Shown here in pieces: positions 15,877 through 21,732 of a stretch of DNA of 28,890 nt; the first letter of the stretch is position 1; the number at the start of each line of letters is the position of its first letter. The stretch lies in the NCBI GenBank assembly GCA_002343545.1, contig DDRA01000158.1:715-29604 (forward strand). Reading direction: 5' to 3'. This DNA comes from Bacteriovoracaceae bacterium UBA2428. GTDB lineage: Bacteria > Bdellovibrionota > UBA2428. The notes beneath the pieces are model-generated. The model worked only from the letters and a program-made list of their open reading frames with translations, was not told the DNA's origin and did no database searches. Position numbers and translations under genes: made by a program.

Positions 15877-16104
15877 TTATCGGATTTCCTCGAAATCCTT
15901 TCGTTCCTTGGCCGTCGCCTTGCGGGCGCTGATGATCCGGATCGCGTCAGACCCTTCTCGGTGGACATGAACCACGAACAACAGATTGTGGCGACGGCTG
16001 TGCCCAATCAGGATGAACCGGTCCTCGTCGGCCGAGTGGTCTGGATCCTCCGCCAACTTCGCCAAAGGATCGTAGAAGACTGTCACCGCCTCTTGGAAAG
16101 ACAC
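15877..16104 (-). CDS. brnT: BrnT-family toxin, without a canonical start codon for the full-length protein
   Basis: BrnT proteins are RelE-fold ribonucleases that inhibit translation. The 75 residues from the GTG at 16104 include VSFQEAVTVFYDPLA, DRFILIGHSRRHNLLFVVHV and IRIISARKATAKERKDFEE, all typical of BrnT. Typical BrnT homology continues upstream in the same frame as EFSWDPKKARANLQKHK (codons from about 16155 to 16105), including the conserved WDPxKA start of the family. Between the in-frame TAA at 16177-16179 and that segment there is no ATG, GTG or TTG; the codon where a start is expected reads GAG. The protein is therefore either initiated abnormally, made as the short GTG form, or inactivated. 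It precedes brnA by 11 bases. Confidence 0.8.
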   Translation of the reverse strand: MSFQEAVTVFYDPLAKLAEDPDHSADEDRFILIGHSRRHNLLFVVHVHREGSDAIRIISARKATAKERKDFEEIR

Positions 16105-16164
16105 CTTGTGCTTTTGAAGGTTCGCACGGGCCTTCTTCGGATCCCAACTGAATTCCTCTTCTTT

Positions 16165-16194
16165 ATTGTACGTACTTTATATGTACATGTAAAG
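16165..16194 (-). promoter_or_regulatory. brnTA promoter with overlapping operator dyads
   Basis: On the minus strand TTTACA (16188-16193) and TACAAT (16165-16170) are separated by exactly 17 bases, a good sigma-70 promoter. Two dyads overlap it: GTACGTAC (16168-16175) and a 20-bp imperfect palindrome centred on ATGTACAT with CTTTA/TAAAG arms (16175-16194). They suit autorepression by BrnA. The expected transcription start near 16158 leaves almost no leader before the BrnT homology. Confidence 0.65.
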
Positions 16195-16304
16195 CGCGGG
16201 AGGTGCGAATGAGAATGCATCACGTTAATAGGCTCACTTCGATATTTGGGAAACTCGGGGCTCGCAAACCGAATGGTTTTAAAGGCTTAAGAACGCGACG
16301 GAGG

Positions 16305-16339
16305 GATATCGGTTATCCGATATCAAGATATCCGATATC
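16305..16339. repeat. Cluster of four GATATC dyads
   Basis: GATATC occurs at 16305, 16319, 16327 and 16334. GATATCGG-ttat-CCGATATC forms an eight-bp inverted repeat, and ATCCGATATC occurs twice as a direct repeat. The cluster ends 11 bases before direct repeat B. The rest of the brnT-methyltransferase gap (16195-16440) shows no gene. Confidence 0.7.
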
Positions 16340-16349
16340 GGAATGATTC

Positions 16350-16389
16350 TGGTGCCCCTTCCTGGACGACTATCGAAGCGCAGTTCTCA
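16350..16389. repeat. Direct repeat B flanking brnTA, tRNA-3'-end-like
   Basis: This is the second copy of the unit at 15591, starting TGGTGCCCCTTCCTGGACGA and continuing CTATCGAAG. It shares TGGTGCCC, CTGGAC and TCGAA in the same order with the reverse strand of the tRNA-Leu 3' end at 17562, with a five-base insertion before TCGAA. The distance between copies A and B is 759 bp, just enough to enclose brnTA. Confidence 0.6.
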
Positions 16390-16440
16390 AGGTACGCCTT
16401 CGAATTTGAGTTCTAGTTCGCCTACAGTAGACTTTCGTTC

Positions 16441-17124
16441 GTGACGTTGAAGACGGACTATCTGGGGATTCATGCTTCGGCTTATAGGCAATTGACGTCT
16501 CAGCGGCGCGAGTCGTTCAGTCCTGCCAACGACTTGAAACTGAGGGAGGCGTTTTACGCTCAATCTTTGGAGCGGAGCGCGGTGTCGGAGGGTGCGAAGC
16601 TCCTCGTCTTGGGCTGTGGAGATGGCGAAATGGCGCTGCGGCTCGCGCAGCAAGGCTTTGCGGTGACGGGTTGGGACATCGTACCTGAGGCCATCGACTG
16701 GGCTCGACGGAAGGGGCGAGATCGTAGGATCGGCGCGAATTTCGAAGTCGTCGATATGGTGTCCGAAATCCGAGGTGGAGGGGGCTTCGAGGTCGTCCTC
16801 GACGATCATTGTTTTCACTGCATCATCGGAGATGATCGAAAGATATTTCTACGGAACGTTCGATCTTCGTTGAAGCAGAAGGGGATTTTCGTCTTGCGGA
16901 CGCATTGCGATGACCCTCCGGCGACGATGCCGGAAGCGGTTCTGAAAATGTGGGATCCGATGTCGCGTTGCCAGGTGTTCGGAGGGGTCGCGGGACGCTA
17001 CATGGGCCGCCGTTCGGACATCTTGCGGGAAATTGAGGAGGCGGGCTTTCGGCTCGTCGAAGCGAATGTTTTTGAAGCACGGGGGGAATGGCCCCTGCTG
17101 GAAGCTCTCTTTAGAGTCTCGTAG
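16441..17124 (+). CDS. Class I SAM-dependent methyltransferase
   Basis: This 227-residue cytoplasmic methyltransferase has a Rossmann fold. Motif I is LLVLGCGDGEMALRLAQQGF at about residues 54-73, with the acidic residue of motif II in VTGWDIVPEAIDWARR (Asp79). A motif IV-like EVVLDDHCFHCI lies near 120, and KQKGIFVLRT follows. The substrate (small molecule, protein or nucleic acid) cannot be told. The start is taken as GTG at 16441. No Shine-Dalgarno sequence is visible, so the start is uncertain, but the N-terminus is complete for this family. Codon use is less GC-biased than in neighbouring core genes, which fits its position between the tRNA-linked repeats. It converges on the ORF6N remnant. 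Confidence 0.85.
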   Translation: MTLKTDYLGIHASAYRQLTSQRRESFSPANDLKLREAFYAQSLERSAVSEGAKLLVLGCGDGEMALRLAQQGFAVTGWDIVPEAIDWARRKGRDRRIGANFEVVDMVSEIRGGGGFEVVLDDHCFHCIIGDDRKIFLRNVRSSLKQKGIFVLRTHCDDPPATMPEAVLKMWDPMSRCQVFGGVAGRYMGRRSDILREIEEAGFRLVEANVFEARGEWPLLEALFRVS

Positions 17125-17138
17125 TGAATGAGGAAGAG

Positions 17139-17483
17139 TTAGGGACCGCGCTTGATACCGATGGGGCGCTTCGCCGGCGCGATAGGCTGCACGAGATCGC
17201 GGGTGGCTTGAAAAATCTGCTGAAGCTGTCCGTCGTGCCCGGTCACGCGCCGTTCTAGTTCGTCGACTTTTCGCAGAAGGTGCGTGTTCGTGGAAGCGAG
17301 TTCCCGAAAACGTAAGAAGGTGCGCATGATCTCGATGTTGACCTGAACGGCGATCTTGCTGCGCAAGACACTCGAGAGCATGGCGACGCCCCGTCCATGT
17401 CGAGTTGGAACATGAAGTCGTTTGGGAACCTATCCAAGTTGCGCTTCACGGCTTGGATGAATCGGCTTAGCTTTCGACGTCAT
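17139..17483 (-). pseudogene. Decayed ORF6N-domain gene
   Basis: ORF6N domains occur in phage and island DNA-binding proteins. Pieces of one are seen in two frames. AVKRNLDRFPNDFMFQLDMD is read in one frame and then runs into nonsense. GVAMLSSVLRSKIAVQVNIE, IMRTFLRFRELA and a coiled tail ending KRPIGIKRGP are in another frame (open from the ATG at 17381). In intact relatives about 30 residues lie between these blocks, so a deletion with frameshift has removed them. The N-terminus (ATG 17483, MTSKAKPI) is also out of frame with the core, implying a second lesion. It lies next to the tRNA-Leu 3' end, as expected for the remains of an integrated element. Confidence 0.75.
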
Positions 17484-17534
17484 GCGCGAGCCGTCGCAAA
17501 ATTCTTACCGAACGCAAATGTCTGAATGGGGGTT

Positions 17535-17557
17535 CAGAATACCGGACCGGTATTCTG
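17535..17557. repeat. Perfect 23-bp palindrome immediately 3' of tRNA-Leu
   Basis: CAGAATACCGG (17535-17545) and CCGGTATTCTG (17547-17557) are exact inverted repeats around a single A. As RNA it would fold as a nine-bp stem with a five-base loop four bases after the tRNA CCA end. No T-run follows on the minus strand, so it may be a processing or termination hairpin, or a recombination or operator site. Confidence 0.6.
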
Positions 17558-17561
17558 TGAA

Positions 17562-17646
17562 TGGTGCCCAGGACTGGACTCGAACCAGCATGCCTCGCGG
17601 CGTCACCCCCTCAAGATGATGTGTCTACCAATTTCACCACCTGGGC
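17562..17646 (-). tRNA. tRNA-Leu (anticodon GAG)
   Basis: This 85-base tRNA folds fully: acceptor GCCCAGG/CCTGGGC, a D-arm with AAATTGGTAGAC, anticodon stem TCATC/GGTGA with loop TTGAGGG (anticodon GAG), a long class II variable arm, T-loop TTCGAGT, discriminator A and an encoded CCA. The sequence of the 5' half closely follows that of Escherichia coli tRNA-Leu(GAG). It decodes CUC/CUU leucine codons. Its 3' end faces the AT-richer island at 15590-17560. Confidence 0.96.
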
Positions 17647-17670
17647 ACTCTAAATGACGCGGACACAAAC

Positions 17671-17699
17671 GAGATAGAGCCGGGCCCGCGTCCTGTCAA
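17671..17699 (-). promoter_or_regulatory. tRNA-Leu promoter
   Basis: On the minus strand a consensus TTGACA (17694-17699) and TATCTC (17671-17676) are separated by 17 bases. The predicted start near 17664 leaves an 18-base leader before the tRNA. Confidence 0.65.
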
Positions 17700-17793
17700 T
17701 GACCTCGGAATTGAAAGTCGGAGCTTTATGCGTGAGGCGGCACTTCGCGCTGAGGACGTCAAAGATGAAGCCGCGATGGAAGCCGCTCTTTCG

Positions 17794-17811
17794 TGTCGGC
17801 GGCCGCCGACA
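17794..17811 (-). terminator. Perfect 18-bp palindrome after the ABC permease gene
   Basis: TGTCGGCGGCCGCCGACA starts two bases beyond the stop of the last gene in the exporter operon and would fold as a seven-bp G/C-rich stem with a GGCC loop. No T-run follows, so it may be a transcript-end stabiliser or a factor-dependent stop rather than a classical intrinsic terminator. The remaining DNA up to the tRNA promoter shows no gene. Confidence 0.4.
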
Positions 17812-17813
17812 GT

Positions 17814-18623
17814 CTAGCTGAGGGCGCCTTCGTATCGCTTGAGGCCGGCCCGCCAAGTCACGGCGACCAGACTCATGAGAACGCCGACCAGGAGCCAAGG
17901 CCAGACGAACCAAAAGCCGCCCAGTTTACCGAGCGCGAGCTGCACCGGCACCGAAAAGAAGAAGGCCGCCGGGAAGATGCTGAGCAAGATGCGGCGGAGC
18001 CACGAGGCGTAGAAGGACTCCGGTCGAAAACCCAGTCGATAAAGCTCGAAGAAGAACCACATGAGGTTCGCGTTCTGGATCGTCCAAAACCCGATCGTCG
18101 TGACGAGCATGGCGAGACCGGCGACGACACCCATGCCGAGCAGGCCGTAGAGGAGCCACAACGCGACGTTCACGTGGATGTCGGGGCGCGTGGCGGCCCA
18201 CACGGTGAGCCCGAGTCCGAGCGCGACGTTGATGATCCCGTGCACGTTCACGAAGCGGAAGAGCGCGAGGAAGAGACTCGGCAGCGGGTAGATGAGGTAA
18301 AAATCGAACTGGCCGTTGCGCAGGAGCGCGCCGAACTGGTTCTGGTTCGGGTGCATGAAGGTGACGTAGAGCCCGTCGAAGGCGAGCAGCGTGCCGATGA
18401 AAAACCACATCTCCGAGGGCGTCCAGCCGCCGAGGTCGGCGGCGTAGCGGAAGGCCGCCTGGAAGGTCAGGATCTGGCTGCCCATCCAAACGACTTCGAC
18501 CACCGCGCGGCCCACGAACTCGAGCCGAAACTCGAGGCTTCGCACGAAGGAGTTGCGCACGAGCGCGCCCCAGATCGCGAAACAACGCGCGAGGGTGGCC
18601 AGGCTTTGCCGAATGCGATCCAT
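17814..18623 (-). CDS. ABC-2 type transporter permease (DUF990-like), second subunit
   Basis: This 269-residue inner-membrane protein has about six hydrophobic segments, e.g. MWFFIGTLLAFDGLYVTF, LWLLYGLLGMGVVAGLAMLV and the last FVWPWLLVGVLMSLVAVTW. The basic N-terminus and the ALLRNGQFDFYLIYPLPSLF stretch are typical of the ABC2_membrane_6 (DUF990) family. It would pair with the permease encoded just upstream and the ATPase at 19447 to form an exporter. Its ATG lies three bases after the stop of the preceding permease gene, so the two are translated together. The substrate is unknown; relatives sit in multidrug or envelope-component exporters. It is the last gene of the operon. Confidence 0.88.
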   Translation of the reverse strand: MDRIRQSLATLARCFAIWGALVRNSFVRSLEFRLEFVGRAVVEVVWMGSQILTFQAAFRYAADLGGWTPSEMWFFIGTLLAFDGLYVTFMHPNQNQFGALLRNGQFDFYLIYPLPSLFLALFRFVNVHGIINVALGLGLTVWAATRPDIHVNVALWLLYGLLGMGVVAGLAMLVTTIGFWTIQNANLMWFFFELYRLGFRPESFYASWLRRILLSIFPAAFFFSVPVQLALGKLGGFWFVWPWLLVGVLMSLVAVTWRAGLKRYEGALS

Positions 18624-18626
18624 GCG

Positions 18627-19436
18627 TCAGCCTCCGAACGACTCGTAGCTGCGCAGCGCCCGGCGTTTGGTCCAGGCGAGGAGCGGGATGAGGGCCAAAA
18701 TCCAGAGCAGGGCCTGCAGGGCGCGGATCTCGAACTCGCCCGCGTCCAGCCGCCCGAGTCCCGTCCGCATCGGGAAGTCTCCGAGCAGCGGCAGCGGGGT
18801 CAGGCGCAAAAAGCGCACGGCCGCGTCGGGGAGCCAGTCGAGCGGGAGCAGCGATCCCGACAGGATGCCGACCCCAATATTGAAGGCGACCGAAAGGAAG
18901 TGGGCTTCCTCGAACCAAAAGCCGAGGTACACGATGAGCAGGTAGATCTGCCAGATGAGCACGTAGCTGAGCGCGGCCGCGACCAAGAAGGGAAGGCGCG
19001 TGCCCGGCGGCAGGAGCGCGTCGAAGCCCGGGAAGAACTTGAGCGCGACGATCGTGACGAGGCTCAGCGTCCAGGTCGGAATCTTGGGGCCGATGGCCTT
19101 CGCGAAAAAGTACGAGGGATAGTGGATGGGCTGGATAAGGAAGCGGCGGAAGTTCCCGTTGCGGATTTCCTCGACGCATTCCGAGATCATGCTCCAAAGC
19201 GTGGAGCCGTAGCGCAGGAACATGCCGAGCACGATGAAGGCGGGCACGACGCTCGCCGGCAGGCCGCCGACCTCGGGGCGCCCCTTATAGATCTGGCGGA
19301 AGAGCGCGAGCTCCATGGCGACCGTGATCCACGAGGCCGCGAAGAGGATGTAGTAGCTCGAGCGGTACTCGAGGTCCGAGATGAAGGCGTTGCGTAGGAT
19401 ACGGTAGTAGGCCCGCGGCTTCCAGTGCAGGGTCAT
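18627..19436 (-). CDS. ABC-2 type transporter permease (DUF990-like), first subunit
   Basis: This 269-residue inner-membrane protein has the same length as the downstream subunit and a related plan: a basic N-terminus (MTLHWKPRAYYRILRNAFIS), then SSYYILFAASWITVAMELAL, then ECVEEIRNGNFRRFLIQPIH. The last block matches RNGQFDFYLIYPL of its partner, showing that the two subunits are ancient duplicates. Five or six further membrane segments follow. It starts ten bases after the ATPase stop codon. The heterodimeric permease plus single ATPase arrangement is common for DUF990 exporters. The substrate cannot be inferred. Confidence 0.88.
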   Translation of the reverse strand: MTLHWKPRAYYRILRNAFISDLEYRSSYYILFAASWITVAMELALFRQIYKGRPEVGGLPASVVPAFIVLGMFLRYGSTLWSMISECVEEIRNGNFRRFLIQPIHYPSYFFAKAIGPKIPTWTLSLVTIVALKFFPGFDALLPPGTRLPFLVAAALSYVLIWQIYLLIVYLGFWFEEAHFLSVAFNIGVGILSGSLLPLDWLPDAAVRFLRLTPLPLLGDFPMRTGLGRLDAGEFEIRALQALLWILALIPLLAWTKRRALRSYESFGG

Positions 19437-19446
19437 CGCGACGGGC

Positions 19447-20229
19447 TCACGCGGGGGAACTGAGCGTCTCGAGCACGAGGCTCTTAAGGCTCGCGACTTC
19501 GGAAACGCTGCCGTCGAAGCGCAGGGCGCCGTGGTGGATGATGAGCAGGCGGTGGCAGACCTCGGCGATGTCGTCCATGTCGTGCGAGCTGAGCACGATC
19601 GTCGTGCCCTTCTCGACGTTGTAATCGCGCACGAGGCCGCGGATGCGATCCTTCGCGACGACGTCGAGTCCGATCGTGGGCTCGTCGAGGAGCAGCAGCC
19701 GGGGCTCGTGCAGCACGGCCGCGACGATCTCGAGCTTCATGCGTTCGCCGAGCGAGAGACGGCGTACCTGCACGCCGAGATGTTCTTTCACGTCGAAGAG
19801 ACGCGCGAGGTCGTCGAGGCGCTTGCGGTAGACCTCGCTCGGGATGTCGTAGACCGCGGCGAGCAGCTCGAGCGTTTCCGAGGCGGGGATGTCGATCCAA
19901 AGCTGCGACTTTTGCCCCATGACCATGCCGATCGAGCGCAGGAAATTCGGATCGCGTTCGTGCGGCACGTGGCCGAGCACGCGGATCTCGCCCTCGGTCG
20001 GGTGGAGGAGTCCGGCGGCCATCTTGAGGAAGGTCGTCTTGCCCGCGCCGTTCGCCCCCACGAGCCCGACGACTTGGCCGGCGGCGACTTGGAAGTCGAG
20101 GCCCGCGACGGCCCACTTCGTCGAGACTTTGGGACGGAAGAAGGCCTTCACGGCCGCGGCCATGCCGGGCTCGCGCGTCTTACGTTGAAAGCTCCTCTTC
20201 AATCCGCGGGCCGAAATCGCGATGGACAT
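19447..20229 (-). CDS. ABC transporter ATP-binding protein
   Basis: This 260-residue ATPase drives the exporter formed with the two permeases downstream. Walker A is GANGAGKT (58-65), the Q-loop region MGQKSQLW, the signature LSLGE (158-162), Walker B LLLLDEP (178-184) and the H-loop histidine in LSSHDMDD (216). An N-terminal insert (KTREPGMAAAVKAFFRPKVS) before the core is typical of ATPases paired with DUF990 permeases. A GTG two codons earlier is possible; I prefer the ATG at 20229, preceded by AGGGTG at about eight bases. It is the first gene of a three-gene operon and is separated from secG by a terminator and a large palindrome. Confidence 0.95.
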   Translation of the reverse strand: MSIAISARGLKRSFQRKTREPGMAAAVKAFFRPKVSTKWAVAGLDFQVAAGQVVGLVGANGAGKTTFLKMAAGLLHPTEGEIRVLGHVPHERDPNFLRSIGMVMGQKSQLWIDIPASETLELLAAVYDIPSEVYRKRLDDLARLFDVKEHLGVQVRRLSLGERMKLEIVAAVLHEPRLLLLDEPTIGLDVVAKDRIRGLVRDYNVEKGTTIVLSSHDMDDIAEVCHRLLIIHHGALRFDGSVSEVASLKSLVLETLSSPA

Positions 20230-20253
20230 GCCCACACCCTAAATGCGTCCTCA

Positions 20254-20331
20254 AAAGGTGTCAGGTTCCTTTTGGTTCAGCGCTTGCGTTAATTGACGCG
20301 CCCGCTGAACCAAAAGGAACCTGACGCCTTT
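20254..20331. repeat. Large REP-like palindrome (29-bp arms)
   Basis: The left arm (20254-20282) reads AAAGGTGTCAGGTTCCTTTT and on to GGTTCAGCG. The right arm (20303-20331) is its inverted copy with one T/C difference. The 20-base centre contains a further GCGT/ACGC stem. The arm sequence, with its CAGGTTCCTTTTGG core, resembles repetitive extragenic palindromes that are dispersed in some bacterial genomes together with RAYT transposases. It sits between the secG terminator and the exporter ATPase gene. Confidence 0.75.
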
Positions 20332-20335
20332 CGCG

Positions 20336-20375
20336 CAAATAAAAACGGCGACCCGCTCGAGAGCGGATCGCCGTT
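20336..20375 (-). terminator. Intrinsic terminator of the gap-pgk-tpiA-secG cluster
   Basis: On the minus strand AACGGCGA/TCGCCGTT (eight pairs) continues into CCGCT/AGCGG around a small loop and is followed by TTTTTATTT. It begins about 24 bases after the secG stop codon. Confidence 0.85.
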
Positions 20376-20398
20376 CGTGTTTCCCGTGGGGGAAGAAC

Positions 20399-20797
20399 TT
20401 AGGGCTTGTTCGCGTCGACCGGGGCGGCCGGAGCGCTCGCGTCCGTCGGCGGCGTCGTGGCCGGTGCCGACTCGACCGGTGCCGTACCGACGGGCGCCGT
20501 GCTAACGGGCGCCGTGTTCACGGGGGCGCCGATCGGAGCCATGCCGTCGACGACCGAGCGGCGGCCTTCGCGGATACGGCTCCAGCTGAGGAAGAGCGAG
20601 CCGACCATGATGATGCCAGCGCACCACATCGTGAGACGGAAGAGGAAGGTCGTGCCGCCCGTGCTGCCGAAGAGGCTCTGCGAGGAACCGCCGAGCACGC
20701 CACCGGCGCCGCCTTTGGAAGGCTGCAAGAGAACGGCGCCGATCAAAATGAACGCGGCGAGAACCATGAGGGCCGTGACGAAAACGGAAAGCGTCAT
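20399..20797 (-). CDS. secG: Preprotein translocase subunit SecG with an extended C-terminal tail
   Basis: SecG is the small inner-membrane subunit of the SecYEG channel. This 132-residue protein has TM1 at about 2-21, the conserved loop LLQPSKGGAGGVLGG with SLFGSTGG, and TM2 (MWCAGIIMVGSLFLSW) near residues 57-72. A tail of about 55 residues follows, rich in Ala/Pro/Thr with the repeated unit xTAPV (NTAPV, STAPV, GTAPV, then ESAPA). Ordinary SecG proteins are 75-115 residues. In the usual topology both ends lie in the periplasm, so the tail would be there. AAGGAA precedes the ATG by seven bases and overlaps the stop of the 29-residue ORF upstream. It is the last gene of the glycolytic cluster. 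Confidence 0.93.
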   Translation of the reverse strand: MTLSVFVTALMVLAAFILIGAVLLQPSKGGAGGVLGGSSQSLFGSTGGTTFLFRLTMWCAGIIMVGSLFLSWSRIREGRRSVVDGMAPIGAPVNTAPVSTAPVGTAPVESAPATTPPTDASAPAAPVDANKP

Positions 20798-20808
20798 GAC
20801 GATATTCC

Positions 20809-20898
20809 TTAGAAGCTACCGCGGCCCATCGAGCCGGAAATCAGGAACGCGACAAAGCCGAACACGATAACCGTCAACGCGAACGTCGGAGTAAGCAT
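20809..20898 (-). CDS. Tiny membrane protein, 29 residues, between tpiA and secG
   Basis: I do not recognise a family. The ORF reads MLTPTFALTVIVFGFVAFLI and ends SGSMGRGSF, a single membrane helix with a short polar tail. It stops 11 bases before secG, and its TAA overlaps the AAGGAA ribosome binding site of secG, an arrangement suited to translational coupling. AAAGAG three bases before the ATG is a weak, close ribosome binding site. A TTGATT/TACAAA pair with 16-base spacing just upstream could be a promoter giving a nearly leaderless transcript. The position suggests a link with the Sec translocon or its expression; this is inference. It could instead be a non-coding leader. Confidence 0.55.
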   Translation of the reverse strand: MLTPTFALTVIVFGFVAFLISGSMGRGSF

Positions 20899-20988
20899 GG
20901 GCTCTTTGTAACATCAAAGCGCGCTAAATCAAGGAATTACGCCGATCCGCCTTGAGAAAGAGGCTCTCTCTCGCGCGCCTTCGACGGC

Positions 20989-21732
20989 CTAGAGAGCGGC
21001 TTCGCAAAGCGCGCGGTAGCTCGGGGCCTCGAGCGAGGCGCCGCCCACGAGGCCGCCGTCGACCTTGGGCAAAGACGTAATTTCTTTGATGTTTTGGGGC
21101 TTCACCGAGCCGCCGTAGAGAATCGGCGTCGGGAGCGAGCGAGATTCGAACCATTGTCCGATCCAGGCGTGGGTCTCGCGGATCTGCTCCGTCGTTGCGG
21201 TGAGGCCCGTGCCGATCGCCCAGACGGGCTCGTAGGCGCAGGCAAAGAAGGGGGCACCTTCCCGGAGTCGCTTGAGGACTTCGCCTTCGAGGGCGCCGAG
21301 CTGCCGCGCGAGGACCTCGAAGGTCCGGCCCGACTGGCGTTCCTCGAGACTTTCGCCCACGCAGAAGATGACTTCGAGACCCTCGGCGAGGGCGCGCGCG
21401 GCGCGCTTGGCCGCGCTCGCGTCGGTTTCGCCGAAGTACTGGCGACGTTCGGAGTGGGCGATGAGCGTGCCTTTCACGCCGAGGTCTTTGAGTTGGAGCG
21501 TGCTCGTTTCGCCCGTGAAGGCGCCTTGCGGCTCCCACGCGCAGTTCTGCGCGTAGATCTCGACGCCCGTGTCGGGGGCGGCTTGGAGGGCCGTTTCGAG
21601 CAAGGTCGGCGAGACCGCCAGGATACGACGCCCGGGCAGCTTGGCGACGCTCGCGCCGAGCTCCACGAAGAAGGCCCGCGTTTCGGCGCGCGTCTTATGC
21701 ATCTTCCAATTACCCGCAACGACCAAGCTCAT
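20989..21732 (-). CDS. tpiA: Triosephosphate isomerase
   Basis: This cytoplasmic glycolytic enzyme interconverts dihydroxyacetone phosphate and glyceraldehyde 3-phosphate. All active-site elements are present in 247 residues: GNWKM (Asn8, Lys10), IAHSERRQYF (His93), the catalytic glutamate in CAYEPVWAIGTG (Glu168, with the mobile loop), YGGSVKPQN and GGLVGGASL. The length is normal (about 250). The ATG at 21732 lies in GAGGCCTGAAATGAG, where GAGG is the likely ribosome binding site. That same sequence is one arm of the inverted repeat at 21728-21847 and could be paired in the mRNA. It lies downstream of gap and pgk and upstream of secG. Confidence 0.97.
   Translation of the reverse strand: MSLVVAGNWKMHKTRAETRAFFVELGASVAKLPGRRILAVSPTLLETALQAAPDTGVEIYAQNCAWEPQGAFTGETSTLQLKDLGVKGTLIAHSERRQYFGETDASAAKRAARALAEGLEVIFCVGESLEERQSGRTFEVLARQLGALEGEVLKRLREGAPFFACAYEPVWAIGTGLTATTEQIRETHAWIGQWFESRSLPTPILYGGSVKPQNIKEITSLPKVDGGLVGGASLEAPSYRALCEAAL

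Noticed and set aside
16305..16339. Short CRISPR-like array
   Set aside because: The repeated unit is a six-base dyad with spacings of two to eight bases; there are no repeat-spacer units and no cas genes.
17793..19397. 534-codon plus-strand frame rich in Glu/Arg/Asp
   Set aside because: It is a shadow of the two ABC permease genes, whose membrane segments and tight gene spacing are convincing.
20904..20960. GAGAGAG/CTTTCTC hairpin after tpiA as a terminator
   Set aside because: It is a weak seven-pair stem with a wobble and no T-run; secG and the small ORF are more likely read through from tpiA or from a local promoter.
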